Shown: piece by piece, positions 52,550 to 61,216 of the stretch
How the letters are laid out: each line of letters begins with the position of its first letter
Numbering within the stretch: position 1 is the first letter of the stretch
The notes under the pieces: generated by a model
The model's input: the letters and a program-made list of their open reading frames with translations, nothing else
Told to the model about the DNA's origin: nothing
The model's database searches: none
Program-made: the position numbers and the translations under genes
Origin: Fervidicoccaceae archaeon
GTDB lineage: Archaea > Thermoproteota > Thermoprotei_A > Sulfolobales > Fervidicoccaceae
Direction of reading: 5' to 3'
Assembly (NCBI GenBank): GCA_038734945.1
Contig: JAVYOA010000002.1
Coordinates: forward strand, 62,001 to 126,000
DNA: 64,000 nucleotides

Positions 52550-54671
52550 TAACATAATTCATAATATCCCTGGCTAGAGATTCCCCAATGCCCTCTATAC
52601 TTCTCAATCTAACTTCTCCAGCTTTAGCTATATCAGCAAGGCTCTTGAAGCCTGCATTATAGAGCCTCCTTGCCCTTACTCTTCCTATCTTTGGAATCTG
52701 TACTAATTCCACTAGATCTCTTTTAATGCCGTTTTCCACCCTTATGCTCAGCTCTCTTAGAAGTTCTACGTTCTCCCTTGCTTCAGGAACTATTTCGGCA
52801 AGCTTGCTTATAGCATATGCTATCCAGCTGGCTGATTCTATGTAGGAATATATGTCGCCCGGTCCTATATCATATCTGTCGCAGATTTCCTGCTCAGGGA
52901 CCTCATTTATCCAGTCCAGTAGGAAGGAGGCAGTCTTCACCTCCTCCAATACTTTTTCATATTCTATGTCTCTTTCGTGGAGTCCGAGAAGCATCTCCGG
53001 AAAGAACTGAGTGAAGATCTCATCCATTCTCGCTAGCTCACCTCTTCTCAATCTCAATTTTGGCATGTCTGGAGAAGCTGCAATTAGGTGCATAACTGAG
53101 AACTCGGTAAGCCTCTTCCTTTTTCTAAAAGCCTCAATTGAGTATAGGGCTGTGAGGGGATCTATGTAGAGCTCAGCTACATGCCTACCAAGCTCCGTTG
53201 GTGAATAAAAAGAACCTGAGCTGATGATAAAATTTCCCTCGATAAGCATGTTCAGGGATTCGGAGACTAATTCCTTTATAAATTTATGCGATGACTGCCT
53301 ATAGAGAAGGAGGCTTCTTATGTACTTCTCAATTCCTGAATCGTTTGTTCCCCCAGTAGCGACAATGTAAGATAGAAGATGGGTTCTGAACCTAAGGGGA
53401 GAACCCATTTTAGACTTGATTTTCTCTGGCTGTCCTCGAATGTATGTATCAAGGAGATCCTCGGCCTCTTTCTCTGTCCTTGCTATAAGTATTGCTTCTC
53501 CATATTCATCGTATCCTGGTCTTCCTGCCCTTCCAGCAAACTGCTTGTACTCGATGATCTTGATTGACTCGCTGCCTTCACCTGCTACGTATCTCTCTGA
53601 ACTGTCAACTACAACTCTTCTCGCTGGAAGGTTGACTCCAGCAGCAAGCGTAGGGGTTGCTATTATAACTTTTATTCCTCCTTCTCTGAAGCCTCTTTCT
53701 ATCTCTCTTCTCTGCTCAACAGTGAGTCCAGCGTGATGAAATGAAACACCCTTCTCTATTAGCTTTGAGAGCTCCTCATTCAGAGAAATAACTTCGCTGG
53801 ATTTCTTTATCTTGTCAGCAATTTCCTCTGAGATGCTGTCAGGACCTATGCTGAGCTTTTCTGTGATGGATTTTGCAAGCGCAACAGCCCGCCTCCTGCT
53901 GTTTACAAATACCAGCACCTGTCCCCCTTCATTTATCGTATCGGAAACTAGATCGAGAACTGGAGAAGAAAATTTTTTCTTCACTTTCTTCACTTCACCA
54001 TCTGAGAATCTGATTTTGCCATTGAGATATACCCCTTCCCTGAGAGGAACTGGTCTCCAACTGCTTTCGACGACATCTGCGGATAGCCATGAAGCTATTT
54101 CCATGGAATTCCCAACAGTAGCAGAAAGAGCGAGAAACTGAGAAGATGGAAGCAAGATTTTCAAGTTAGCAATTAGGCTCTCAAGCACCGGTCCTCTCTT
54201 CTCATCATCCAAGTAGTGAATTTCATCTATTATTATGAGAGAAACATCGTTTAGCCATGATGGTCTGTGTCTAACCAAGCTGTCCATTTTCTCATATGTG
54301 GTGCATATTATGTCATATCTCTCGAGCCTAGGTTCAGAGGAGTCATAGTTTCCAACTGTGAGTATTGTTCTAAGATTGAGATCCTCATAAGATTTGAAAT
54401 CGTGGAACTTTTCGTCTGCAAGTGCTTTAAGTGGGCTCAGATAGACCACTTTTCCCTTTCCCTTCAGTATATGATCAATTGCTAAAATCTCCGCTAGTAA
54501 GGTTTTTCCGGAAGCTGTCTGGGCTGCCATCAATAGGCTTTTTCCATTGAATATTCCTTTTTTTACTGCCTCCTCCTGTGGAGGATAGAGCTCTTTAACT
54601 CCCTTTCTCTCCAGCTTCAGTTTTAAAATATTGTGAAGAGGGAGCTCAGAAAAAAGCATCAGAACCACCAT
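52527..54671 (-). CDS. hel308: Hel308/Hjm Ski2-type DNA helicase
   Basis: 714 residues, full length for the family, which unwinds lagging strands at stalled forks. Motifs: LYPPQEEAV (Q region), MAAQTASGKTLLAEIL (Walker A, 48-63), IIDEIHYLDDE (DExH), LSATVGN, LVFVNSRRRA-type motif IV, FAGRAGRPGYDE (motif VI). The C-terminus has the ratchet and a helix-hairpin-helix (PKIGRVRARRLYNAGF, SIEGIGESLARDIM). Starts 6 bases after the mcm stop, so it shares the gins23-mcm transcript. A second ATG at 54659 is possible. Confidence 0.94.
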   Translation of the reverse strand: MVVLMLFSELPLHNILKLKLERKGVKELYPPQEEAVKKGIFNGKSLLMAAQTASGKTLLAEILAIDHILKGKGKVVYLSPLKALADEKFHDFKSYEDLNLRTILTVGNYDSSEPRLERYDIICTTYEKMDSLVRHRPSWLNDVSLIIIDEIHYLDDEKRGPVLESLIANLKILLPSSQFLALSATVGNSMEIASWLSADVVESSWRPVPLREGVYLNGKIRFSDGEVKKVKKKFSSPVLDLVSDTINEGGQVLVFVNSRRRAVALAKSITEKLSIGPDSISEEIADKIKKSSEVISLNEELSKLIEKGVSFHHAGLTVEQRREIERGFREGGIKVIIATPTLAAGVNLPARRVVVDSSERYVAGEGSESIKIIEYKQFAGRAGRPGYDEYGEAILIARTEKEAEDLLDTYIRGQPEKIKSKMGSPLRFRTHLLSYIVATGGTNDSGIEKYIRSLLLYRQSSHKFIKELVSESLNMLIEGNFIISSGSFYSPTELGRHVAELYIDPLTALYSIEAFRKRKRLTEFSVMHLIAASPDMPKLRLRRGELARMDEIFTQFFPEMLLGLHERDIEYEKVLEEVKTASFLLDWINEVPEQEICDRYDIGPGDIYSYIESASWIAYAISKLAEIVPEARENVELLRELSIRVENGIKRDLVELVQIPKIGRVRARRLYNAGFKSLADIAKAGEVRLRSIEGIGESLARDIMNYVTREERSH

Positions 54672-54677
54672 TTATGC

Positions 54678-57500
54678 TCAGGAAATAGTGGAATAGCAAT
54701 TCAGCTTTCTCTCCGAAATTATGCCCTCCCTCATCATCCTCCTAATTAGTTCCTCCATCTCCTTTTCTGTAATACCCTCGTGCTTTATTCTCTCGTATAT
54801 TTCCTTTATGTTAGCACAGTCAGATCCAGTCTCATTCATTATTTCCTTTATTGTGTCCTCGATGAGCATCAGCTTCTCCTTCTTGCTCTTTGGAACACCA
54901 ACCATGAGTGCATCTATATCTATTACTCCAGTCTCGCTTTGGTAGCCGACTTGATGCAGGAATACCTTCATGAGTCTTATTGCCTCATATGCATCTTCCT
55001 CAGTGACCTCGGTCTTGAGAGCCATCTTTGCGTGAGCTTCAGCTAGCCTTACAAGGGCTTCCAGTTGCCTGGGAGTTATTGATACCACACCAGCTTGAGC
55101 CTCGCTGCCCATCCTCCTCATTTCAACGAAGAAGTTCATAAGAGCTCTATTTGCTTCCTCCGTGAGAACCGGTCTAACATATCTCCTTGCGTAGCTGATG
55201 TATTTCTTCAGAAGATCCATGGGGATTTCAGGCTGGATAAGTTCTGCCTCCTTATGAACCTGAAGCATGTGTCTAGCAAGCATTGTATCATAGGTTGTTG
55301 AGGGTTTATCCTTCAAAATGAATATCAGATCGAACCTGCTTAAGATTGTCACGGGCAGGTTTACATTTTCTGTGACCGTTCTCTCCGCTATATATCTACC
55401 ATATTTTGGATTCCCAGCAGCAACTACTGCAGCTCTAGCATTGAGCCTGGCAACTATCCCTGCCTTTGCAATGCTCACGGTATTGTGAAGGAGGATCCCA
55501 TTGCTCAAAAATCTCCTCGTTGGCTCAATTGTTAAATCATATACCCATTCCTCTCCGCTGTTCTCGACAACATCTATGGCCTCTATGGAATGCCATGAAA
55601 GGGAGTTCAAAGCTTCTATGTCATTGAGAATGCTTTTCTTTTTTTCATCTGGCGGGATGTTTTCCCTGCACGAATTTACAAGCAGAGAGATCTCGTCTCT
55701 AACGGATGAATATGGCGAGGGGCATTTTATGGAAGTGAACAGTTTTTTATATATAGCATGCAGTTTCTCTTCTGGATAACTAGCTGAATCAGCTATTCCT
55801 GGCTCTCCGGGAACTATGGTTTTTTCCCTCAGCTGATCTGCCCTCAAAACTTTTATTCCTTCATCGCTGAGAATGAACACTGGATGCTCCGGTGTTACAA
55901 TAATGCTATATCCATTTGAGTACTTTATCCTGTAGAATTTTCCTGGAGCTTTGTGCTTGCTGATCAGCGCTGGTCTCACCGTGAAGACCTTCCTTAAATC
56001 TGTTGTCCGCAGCATGATACTTTCTGGAATTCGTTCCAAGTATACTGTATCTCCAACTGTTCTAACAGGATTGCTCCCCATCAGCTCCTCAACATATTGG
56101 CCTATCCTAATTCTCTCTCCACTTGCCAGCTCAATAACAGTGCTTTCATGATAGCTTTGCTGCTCCATTGCTTCATGGATTGCCACTCTATCCTCCTCTC
56201 TCATCTTGTCTATCTCATCAATCAATGCTACACCTCCATCTGCTAGAACCATTGCTCCTGCTTCAAGATAGAAGTCGCCTGTTTTCTTATCTCTGATAAC
56301 TGCTGCTGTCAGTCCAGCGGCAGAGGAGCCTTTGCCTGTTGTATAAACTGCTCTTGGAGCCAATCTGCTAACATACTGAAGAAGCTGGCTCTTTGCTGTT
56401 CCAGGATCTCCTATCAAAAGAATATGTATGTCTCCTCTAATTCTCATTCTATCCCTTGTTTCCTTGGGAACTCCACCAAAGAGAGCAAGAGCTATTGCTT
56501 CTTTCTCATCCCAGTGATCGTAGATAGCAGGGGCTATGCTTGCTATTATTCTCTTCCTCACCCAGGGATCCTTTGAGAGCTCTATTATCTTCTCCTCATC
56601 TTCTCTTGTGATGTCAACTTCCTCCAGAGTTTTTTGGCTGACGAGAATGTTGTTTGCCTCAAGCTCCAAGTCATAGAGAGTTTTTCCTTTTTCCTTGGGA
56701 GGAACTACTCTCAATATTCCGATCACCGTTATTCTATCGCCCGGTCTAGCCACATCAACTAGATCCCTTGATACAGTCACATCAATGCTTCTCGGTATCT
56801 GACCAGGCGGTATTTCTTCTGGTCTTTCCTGGACCACTATTCGCTGCCAATCAACATATTCGCCCTTCTCCGGTATTGGCTTGAATATTCCCCCCATTCC
56901 ACATATTGGGCAAGTAAGAGGAAGCTCCAGAACATCTCCCAGCTCACCCTGCTCTCTTGGAGGCCATGGAAACTCTGCATTGCACTGTTTCAATTCCTCA
57001 TTTGCTTTTTCCTTCTTTCTCGTAACGCTGATGTGCTTCAACATAGCCCTTATGAGCTTTTGCTTTACGGGGGACACTCTCACCAAAATCCCTTCAAGTG
57101 ATATAAGAGTGTTCACATGCTCGCTCCTTATGCTTCTAATAGGAATATTCTCTGGAAGATTTGCAATTCTTATGAAAAGATCCTTTCTCTCCTCTACATA
57201 TGAGGGATTCACTTCACTGACAACGCTTCTGAGAGCCTGGTTGAATTCACCCAAAGCTTTGTCTGGAGACTTCAGAAGATAATATGCTAGAGAATCATCC
57301 ATGTAATGAATATCGATCCAATCAACTTGGAGTGAGGTTGCTCCATTGTATATCATTTGCTTAATCCGAGATATGTACTTCCTCTCCTCATTATTTCTCG
57401 AGAAATTCAAAAGAAAATCTCTGAACCTCTCTACATAGTCTACTGCTAGTAATTCCTGCTTCGCATTTTCAACAGTCAAAGACCCAATACCTCCTTCCAT
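54678..57500 (-). CDS. mcm: Replicative MCM helicase interrupted by an in-frame intein
   Basis: 940 codons; removing residues 449-673 leaves 715, the usual archaeal MCM length. The N-terminal domain (OB fold and Zn-binding region with CPIC at 197-200) precedes the AAA+ core: Walker A IGDPGTAKSQLLQ (363-375), Walker B VALIDEIDKM (424-433), sensor 1 VVAAGNPKYGRY and the arginine finger LSRFDLIF. The conserved EAMEQQ-TVSIAKAGI segment after Walker B is split by the intein. A C-terminal winged helix ends the protein. Overlaps gins23 upstream by 25 bases. Excision must be accurate for an active helicase. Confidence 0.95.
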   Translation of the reverse strand: MEGGIGSLTVENAKQELLAVDYVERFRDFLLNFSRNNEERKYISRIKQMIYNGATSLQVDWIDIHYMDDSLAYYLLKSPDKALGEFNQALRSVVSEVNPSYVEERKDLFIRIANLPENIPIRSIRSEHVNTLISLEGILVRVSPVKQKLIRAMLKHISVTRKKEKANEELKQCNAEFPWPPREQGELGDVLELPLTCPICGMGGIFKPIPEKGEYVDWQRIVVQERPEEIPPGQIPRSIDVTVSRDLVDVARPGDRITVIGILRVVPPKEKGKTLYDLELEANNILVSQKTLEEVDITREDEEKIIELSKDPWVRKRIIASIAPAIYDHWDEKEAIALALFGGVPKETRDRMRIRGDIHILLIGDPGTAKSQLLQYVSRLAPRAVYTTGKGSSAAGLTAAVIRDKKTGDFYLEAGAMVLADGGVALIDEIDKMREEDRVAIHEAMEQQSYHESTVIELASGERIRIGQYVEELMGSNPVRTVGDTVYLERIPESIMLRTTDLRKVFTVRPALISKHKAPGKFYRIKYSNGYSIIVTPEHPVFILSDEGIKVLRADQLREKTIVPGEPGIADSASYPEEKLHAIYKKLFTSIKCPSPYSSVRDEISLLVNSCRENIPPDEKKKSILNDIEALNSLSWHSIEAIDVVENSGEEWVYDLTIEPTRRFLSNGILLHNTVSIAKAGIVARLNARAAVVAAGNPKYGRYIAERTVTENVNLPVTILSRFDLIFILKDKPSTTYDTMLARHMLQVHKEAELIQPEIPMDLLKKYISYARRYVRPVLTEEANRALMNFFVEMRRMGSEAQAGVVSITPRQLEALVRLAEAHAKMALKTEVTEEDAYEAIRLMKVFLHQVGYQSETGVIDIDALMVGVPKSKKEKLMLIEDTIKEIMNETGSDCANIKEIYERIKHEGITEKEMEELIRRMMREGIISERKLNCYSTIS
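55482..56156 (-). other. Mini-intein in mcm
   Basis: 225 residues between MEQQ and TVSIAKAG. It begins SYHESTVIELASGE (block A, Ser as nucleophile instead of Cys), has VTPEHPVF (block B, TxxH), and ends EWVYDLTIEPTRR (block F) and LLHN (block G) before Thr+1. About 100 residues link B to F with no LAGLIDADG motif, so no homing endonuclease is evident. Splicing residues S1, His in TPEH, C-terminal HN and Thr+1 are all present. Confidence 0.9.
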
Positions 57501-58024
57501 TCTTTGAGTCCGGACTGAAACTTTTCGATTAATATCAGCTCTTCTGGAGTGACCTTTGCTTGAAGAGAGGGAAGATCAGCATTTGTGGCTAGCATCGAGT
57601 TTACTAAGACATAGAGCCTCCTCGTTATTATCCAATTGAGAAACTCCATAATTCTCCTTTTTTCCTGTATATAATTGGGATCTGGGTTCGATTTCAAGAT
57701 CTTTTCAAGATGTGCAAGGTGTTCTGAGCATATCCAGTAGAAGCTGTTCGGCAGTTGTTCTAGATCCTTTGGGGATCTCATGCTCCTGCTCTTGTACTCA
57801 ATTTTTGAAATCTCCTCCAGGGAGAACTCGTTCCACTTTCTTTTCACTATTCCTTTGTCCTCAAGCATATTTGCATACCATCTGGGGAGCTCTATTTCAT
57901 CCCCCTTTTTTACGCTGAGAGTGGTACCATTCGGTAATTTCAGAGTCTCAGCATCAGCCAAGACAATAGCCTTCACTGGAGATCTCTCGAATGCCTCCTT
58001 GAGCAGCAGCATTTCTTCCATCAA
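57476..58024 (-). CDS. gins23: GINS subunit, Gins23 type
   Basis: 182 residues. The N-terminal small beta domain (KAIVLADAETLKLPNGTTLSV, GDEIELPRWYANMLEDKG) comes before the helical A domain, the domain order of archaeal Gins23. GINS bridges MCM and primase/Cdc45-RecJ in the CMG helicase. In Sulfolobus gins23 also directly precedes mcm, supporting the assignment. TTG start at 58024 behind GAGGTGA; ATG at 58021 is possible. Confidence 0.85.
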   Translation of the reverse strand: MMEEMLLLKEAFERSPVKAIVLADAETLKLPNGTTLSVKKGDEIELPRWYANMLEDKGIVKRKWNEFSLEEISKIEYKSRSMRSPKDLEQLPNSFYWICSEHLAHLEKILKSNPDPNYIQEKRRIMEFLNWIITRRLYVLVNSMLATNADLPSLQAKVTPEELILIEKFQSGLKEWKEVLGL

Positions 58025-58067
58025 TTTGCTTCACCTCAATCCACAGAGAAAAGATCAAGCATCTATA

Positions 58068-58080
58068 ACTATATAAAAAG
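58068..58080. promoter_or_regulatory. Shared TATA region between gins23-mcm and rfcS-rfcL
   Basis: ACTATATAAAAAG reads as a good TATA box in both directions (TATAAAAAG on plus, CTTTTTATATAG on minus). It lies about 45-55 bases from the divergent start codons on either side. A second plus-strand candidate, CTTAAAAAC, lies at 58110-58118. Confidence 0.45.
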
Positions 58081-58137
58081 GAAGGACATTATTATGTTTA
58101 TTACAGCTCTTAAAAACTTGTAGATCTGGTGGTAAGA

Positions 58138-59121
58138 TTGTCTGGCGCTGATTCGCACTTACTCTGGGCTGAAAAGTATAGACCTAGGTCTCTCAGTGAG
58201 ATAATAAATCAAGAGGATGTTGTTGTGAGATTGAAAAGATTTGTTGAGGAAAAAAACATACCACATATGCTCTTTGCTGGACCTCCTGGTACAGGAAAAA
58301 CAACTGCAGCTCTTGCTTTTGCTCATGATTTATACGGCGAAGGGTATCAGCAATACATCCTAGAAATGAACGCTTCGGATGAGAGGGGTATAGAGGACAT
58401 AAGAACTAAGGTGAAAGAATTCGCTAGAGCAAGAGTGGTGGGAACTGTTCCCTTCAAGCTCATAATATTGGATGAAGCAGATAACATGACAGCTGATGCT
58501 CAGCAAGCTTTGAGGAGGATGATGGAGAACTTTACCTCCACTAGCAGGTTCATTCTCATAGCTAATTATGCTAGCAAAATAATTGAACCGATCCAGTCGA
58601 GAACTGCTCTGTTCAGATTCACTCCATTGAGCAGAGAACAGGTTGTGAGTAGGCTGAAATGGATAGCAGAGAGAGAGGGGATTAAATATGAAGATAAGGC
58701 ACTTGACGCGATCTATGAGATAAGCGAAGGAGACATGAGAAAGGCAATCAATTTATTACAGTCATCAAGCGGAGTCGGAAAGGTCACTGTGGAGGTTGTC
58801 TACAAAGTCATAGGTCTAGCACAGCCGAAGGAAATAAGGGAAATGGTGAGTAGCGCTTTGGAGGGAAGATTTGATCTGGCCAGAGAGCGCCTCAGGAGGC
58901 TAATGATAGATTATGGACTGAGCGGTGTAGATATAATAAAGCAAGTGCATAGAGAGATCTTCGGTCCAGATCTCCAGCTATCAGAAGAGCAGCGCCTTCT
59001 CATAGCTGATTATGCAGGAGAGATCCTATTTCGGATGGTTGAAGGAGCTGATGATGAAATACAGATGAATAGCTTTTTGGCTTGGCTCGTTCTTCTCGGT
59101 AGAAGAATATCGCAGGAATGA
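58138..59121 (+). CDS. rfcS: Replication factor C small subunit
   Basis: 327 residues from TTG 58138, 7 bases after GGTGG; GTG 58129 is the alternative. Clamp-loader AAA+ ATPase: WAEKYRPRSLSEI (box II), Walker A FAGPPGTGKTTAAL, Walker B LILDEADNMT, sensor 1 LIANYAS, SRC-type motif with Thr (QSRTALFRF, Arg finger kept), sensor 2 GDMRKAINLLQ. Four small subunits with RfcL load PCNA. Followed 7 bases on by rfcL. Confidence 0.94.
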   Translation: MSGADSHLLWAEKYRPRSLSEIINQEDVVVRLKRFVEEKNIPHMLFAGPPGTGKTTAALAFAHDLYGEGYQQYILEMNASDERGIEDIRTKVKEFARARVVGTVPFKLIILDEADNMTADAQQALRRMMENFTSTSRFILIANYASKIIEPIQSRTALFRFTPLSREQVVSRLKWIAEREGIKYEDKALDAIYEISEGDMRKAINLLQSSSGVGKVTVEVVYKVIGLAQPKEIREMVSSALEGRFDLARERLRRLMIDYGLSGVDIIKQVHREIFGPDLQLSEEQRLLIADYAGEILFRMVEGADDEIQMNSFLAWLVLLGRRISQE

Positions 59122-59127
59122 TCAGGA

Positions 59128-60480
59128 ATGTCCGCTGAGAGCTATATTCCATGGACAGTGAAGTACAGGCCAAGAAGCATATCGGAATATATCAACCAAG
59201 ATGAGGCAAAGACACTGCTGTTAAATTGGATGAGATCCTGGGAAAGAGGTGCCCCAAGCAAGAAGAGCGTCATATTGTATGGCCCTCCGGGAGTTGGAAA
59301 GACTTCATTGGTGGAGGCTATAGCAGGAGATATCAATGCCGAAATAGTGGAAACAAATGCCAGCGATTTCAGGAGAAAGGAGGACATAGAGAGAAGGATA
59401 AAGCCTGCAGCAACAAAGATGACCCTTTCTGGAAAAAGGAGAATAATACTTATAGATGAGGTTGATGGGCTATCAGGGACGGCTGATAAGGGGGGGATCG
59501 AGAGTCTTCTTGAGCTAATATCCATAACCAAGCATCCAATAATAATGACTGCTAACAATCCCTTTCACCCAGATTTAAGACCCATTAGAGATGCCTCGAC
59601 AACGATAGAGCTGAAGAAGCTTCATCAAAGAGATGTGATAAATGTTCTAAAGAGAATTTGTGAAAGAGAAAATGTTCAATGTGAGGAAGAAGCGTTGAAA
59701 ATAATTCATGGGAAGAACGAAGGAGATCTAAGAGCTTCGATAAATGATCTCCAGGGAATAGCCCAGAGCTTTGGAAAGGTAACCGCTTCGCTGGCAAACG
59801 AGCTAATATACTATAGAGATAGGGAAATAAATCCATTTGATACGCTGAGAACGATCTTCACATCCAGGTCATCCTGGCAGAGCAAACTGGCAATCTCCCA
59901 CTCACAGGTCGATACGGATTCCCTGATCGAATGGATCTCTGAGAACATACCCGTTCAGTTGACGGAACCTGAGGATATTTACCTAGCCTATCAATCTCTA
60001 TCTAGAGCAGATGTGTACAGGGGAAGGATGAGGAGAACGCAGAACTATGACTTTCTCACCTATGTAGTGGATATGATTGGTCCCGGCATATCTCTATCGA
60101 GAAAGAGAACAAAGTTCAAATGGGTGAAATATGAGTTCCCGAAAAAAATAAAGATGCTAGGTGAAACGAAGAGGGCTAGAGAGCTGCGAGAAAGCGCTGC
60201 TAGGAAGATAGCAGCTGTTCTTCACTGTTCCAAGGAAACAGCGAAGAGCGGGATTTTTCCAATGCTCAAAGCAATGTATGCCATGAATCCTTCCAAGGCT
60301 CGGAGCATAATGGAGGGCTTAAAGCTCGAAGATGAAGAAGTCAGAGTGATAGTAGGAAAAGTCAAGGAAGATGAAGCTCATGGAGAGGAATTCATGGGTC
60401 CCAAGAAAAAAGAAGCTGCTCCCGAAGAATCTGAGGAGAAGGGAGGGAAGAAGCCCAGGAGAGAGAGGAGATCAGGCTAG
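59128..60480 (+). CDS. rfcL: Replication factor C large subunit
   Basis: 450 residues. WTVKYRPRSISEYINQ, Walker A LYGPPGVGKTSLVEA (about 49-63), Walker B LIDEVDGLSG, sensor 1 MTANNP and GDLRASINDLQ are present. The helical collar follows and the protein ends in a charged tail (about 410-450, KKEAAPEESEEKGGKK). I do not see the PCNA-interacting QxxLxxFF-type motif that many archaeal RfcL carry near the end. The last 89 bases overlap the truA gene on the opposite strand. Confidence 0.93.
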   Translation: MSAESYIPWTVKYRPRSISEYINQDEAKTLLLNWMRSWERGAPSKKSVILYGPPGVGKTSLVEAIAGDINAEIVETNASDFRRKEDIERRIKPAATKMTLSGKRRIILIDEVDGLSGTADKGGIESLLELISITKHPIIMTANNPFHPDLRPIRDASTTIELKKLHQRDVINVLKRICERENVQCEEEALKIIHGKNEGDLRASINDLQGIAQSFGKVTASLANELIYYRDREINPFDTLRTIFTSRSSWQSKLAISHSQVDTDSLIEWISENIPVQLTEPEDIYLAYQSLSRADVYRGRMRRTQNYDFLTYVVDMIGPGISLSRKRTKFKWVKYEFPKKIKMLGETKRARELRESAARKIAAVLHCSKETAKSGIFPMLKAMYAMNPSKARSIMEGLKLEDEEVRVIVGKVKEDEAHGEEFMGPKKKEAAPEESEEKGGKKPRRERRSG

Positions 60481-61216
60481 AAGCAACTTCTTCTGCTGAA
60501 TAAATTGATAGATGTCTATATGGGGTCATGACTCTGGATAGTATTAGTCTCTCCGCCTCAGCTTCCCCGCCTTCCCACTTGCTCAAATTTTCCTCAAAAG
60601 TTAAGCTCTCATCGTATTTACGAAAGAAGGAAACAAGCCTCCTGACGAAGTGATATATAAAAGATTCTCCTCGGATCCTCAAAATTAAGCTCTTTCCCCT
60701 ATTTTCTATTTGGATGCTAATAAGCCTCCTATCAAAGTACTTTTGTGGAAACGAATCGATCTTGAAATTTTTGTAAAAATGCCTGAGTGTTTCAAGAGAG
60801 ATAACCTTTTGAGCTGCTTCTCTCAGCGAGTCCACACTTGACCTGTATTTTTCAATAACATCGAAGTATACATATTCTCTCCATAGAGCCCAATATCTTA
60901 TTCTGAACTGTGGAGGCAGAGATTGCCTGATCCCCCAAACTTTCAGTCCTGGACATTCTCTATTTAAAACTTCAGCAATTTTCTCCAGAGAGCATCCCTC
61001 TGGAAGCGATAGGGATATGATCTGCCCAAGCGCGCTGACTCCCCTGTCAGTTCTTCCTCCATGACTATATGTATACTTGGAAATCTCATCAAAGCAAGAA
61101 CTATTTTTCATTGTTGATAATATGCATCCTTCTACGGTGGGGAGTCCTGGCTGGTATTGAAATCCGTGATAGTGTGTTCCAACATAGGAGAAAAGGATAT
61201 ATGAGATATGCCTCAT
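60392..61216 (-). CDS. truA: tRNA pseudouridine synthase A
   Basis: 274 residues; converts U38-U40 of tRNA anticodon arms to pseudouridine. The catalytic Asp lies in GGRTDRGVSALGQ (about 52-64), with the N-terminal FSYVGTHYHGFQYQPG (the usual YxGxxYxGxQxQ) and the C-terminal SFIYHFVRRLV (conserved Leu/Val and Arg). Length is normal for archaea. The stop overlaps the mfnA-like gene's neighbour by convergent overlap with rfcL; the start overlaps the decarboxylase stop by 4 bases. Confidence 0.92.
   Translation of the reverse strand: MRHISYILFSYVGTHYHGFQYQPGLPTVEGCILSTMKNSSCFDEISKYTYSHGGRTDRGVSALGQIISLSLPEGCSLEKIAEVLNRECPGLKVWGIRQSLPPQFRIRYWALWREYVYFDVIEKYRSSVDSLREAAQKVISLETLRHFYKNFKIDSFPQKYFDRRLISIQIENRGKSLILRIRGESFIYHFVRRLVSFFRKYDESLTFEENLSKWEGGEAEAERLILSRVMTPYRHLSIYSAEEVASSLISSLSWASSLPSPQILREQLLFSWDP

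Noticed and set aside
57476-57500. Frameshift or fusion between gins23 and mcm
   Set aside because: The 25-base overlap is in different frames with complete domains on both sides; it is normal operon overlap.
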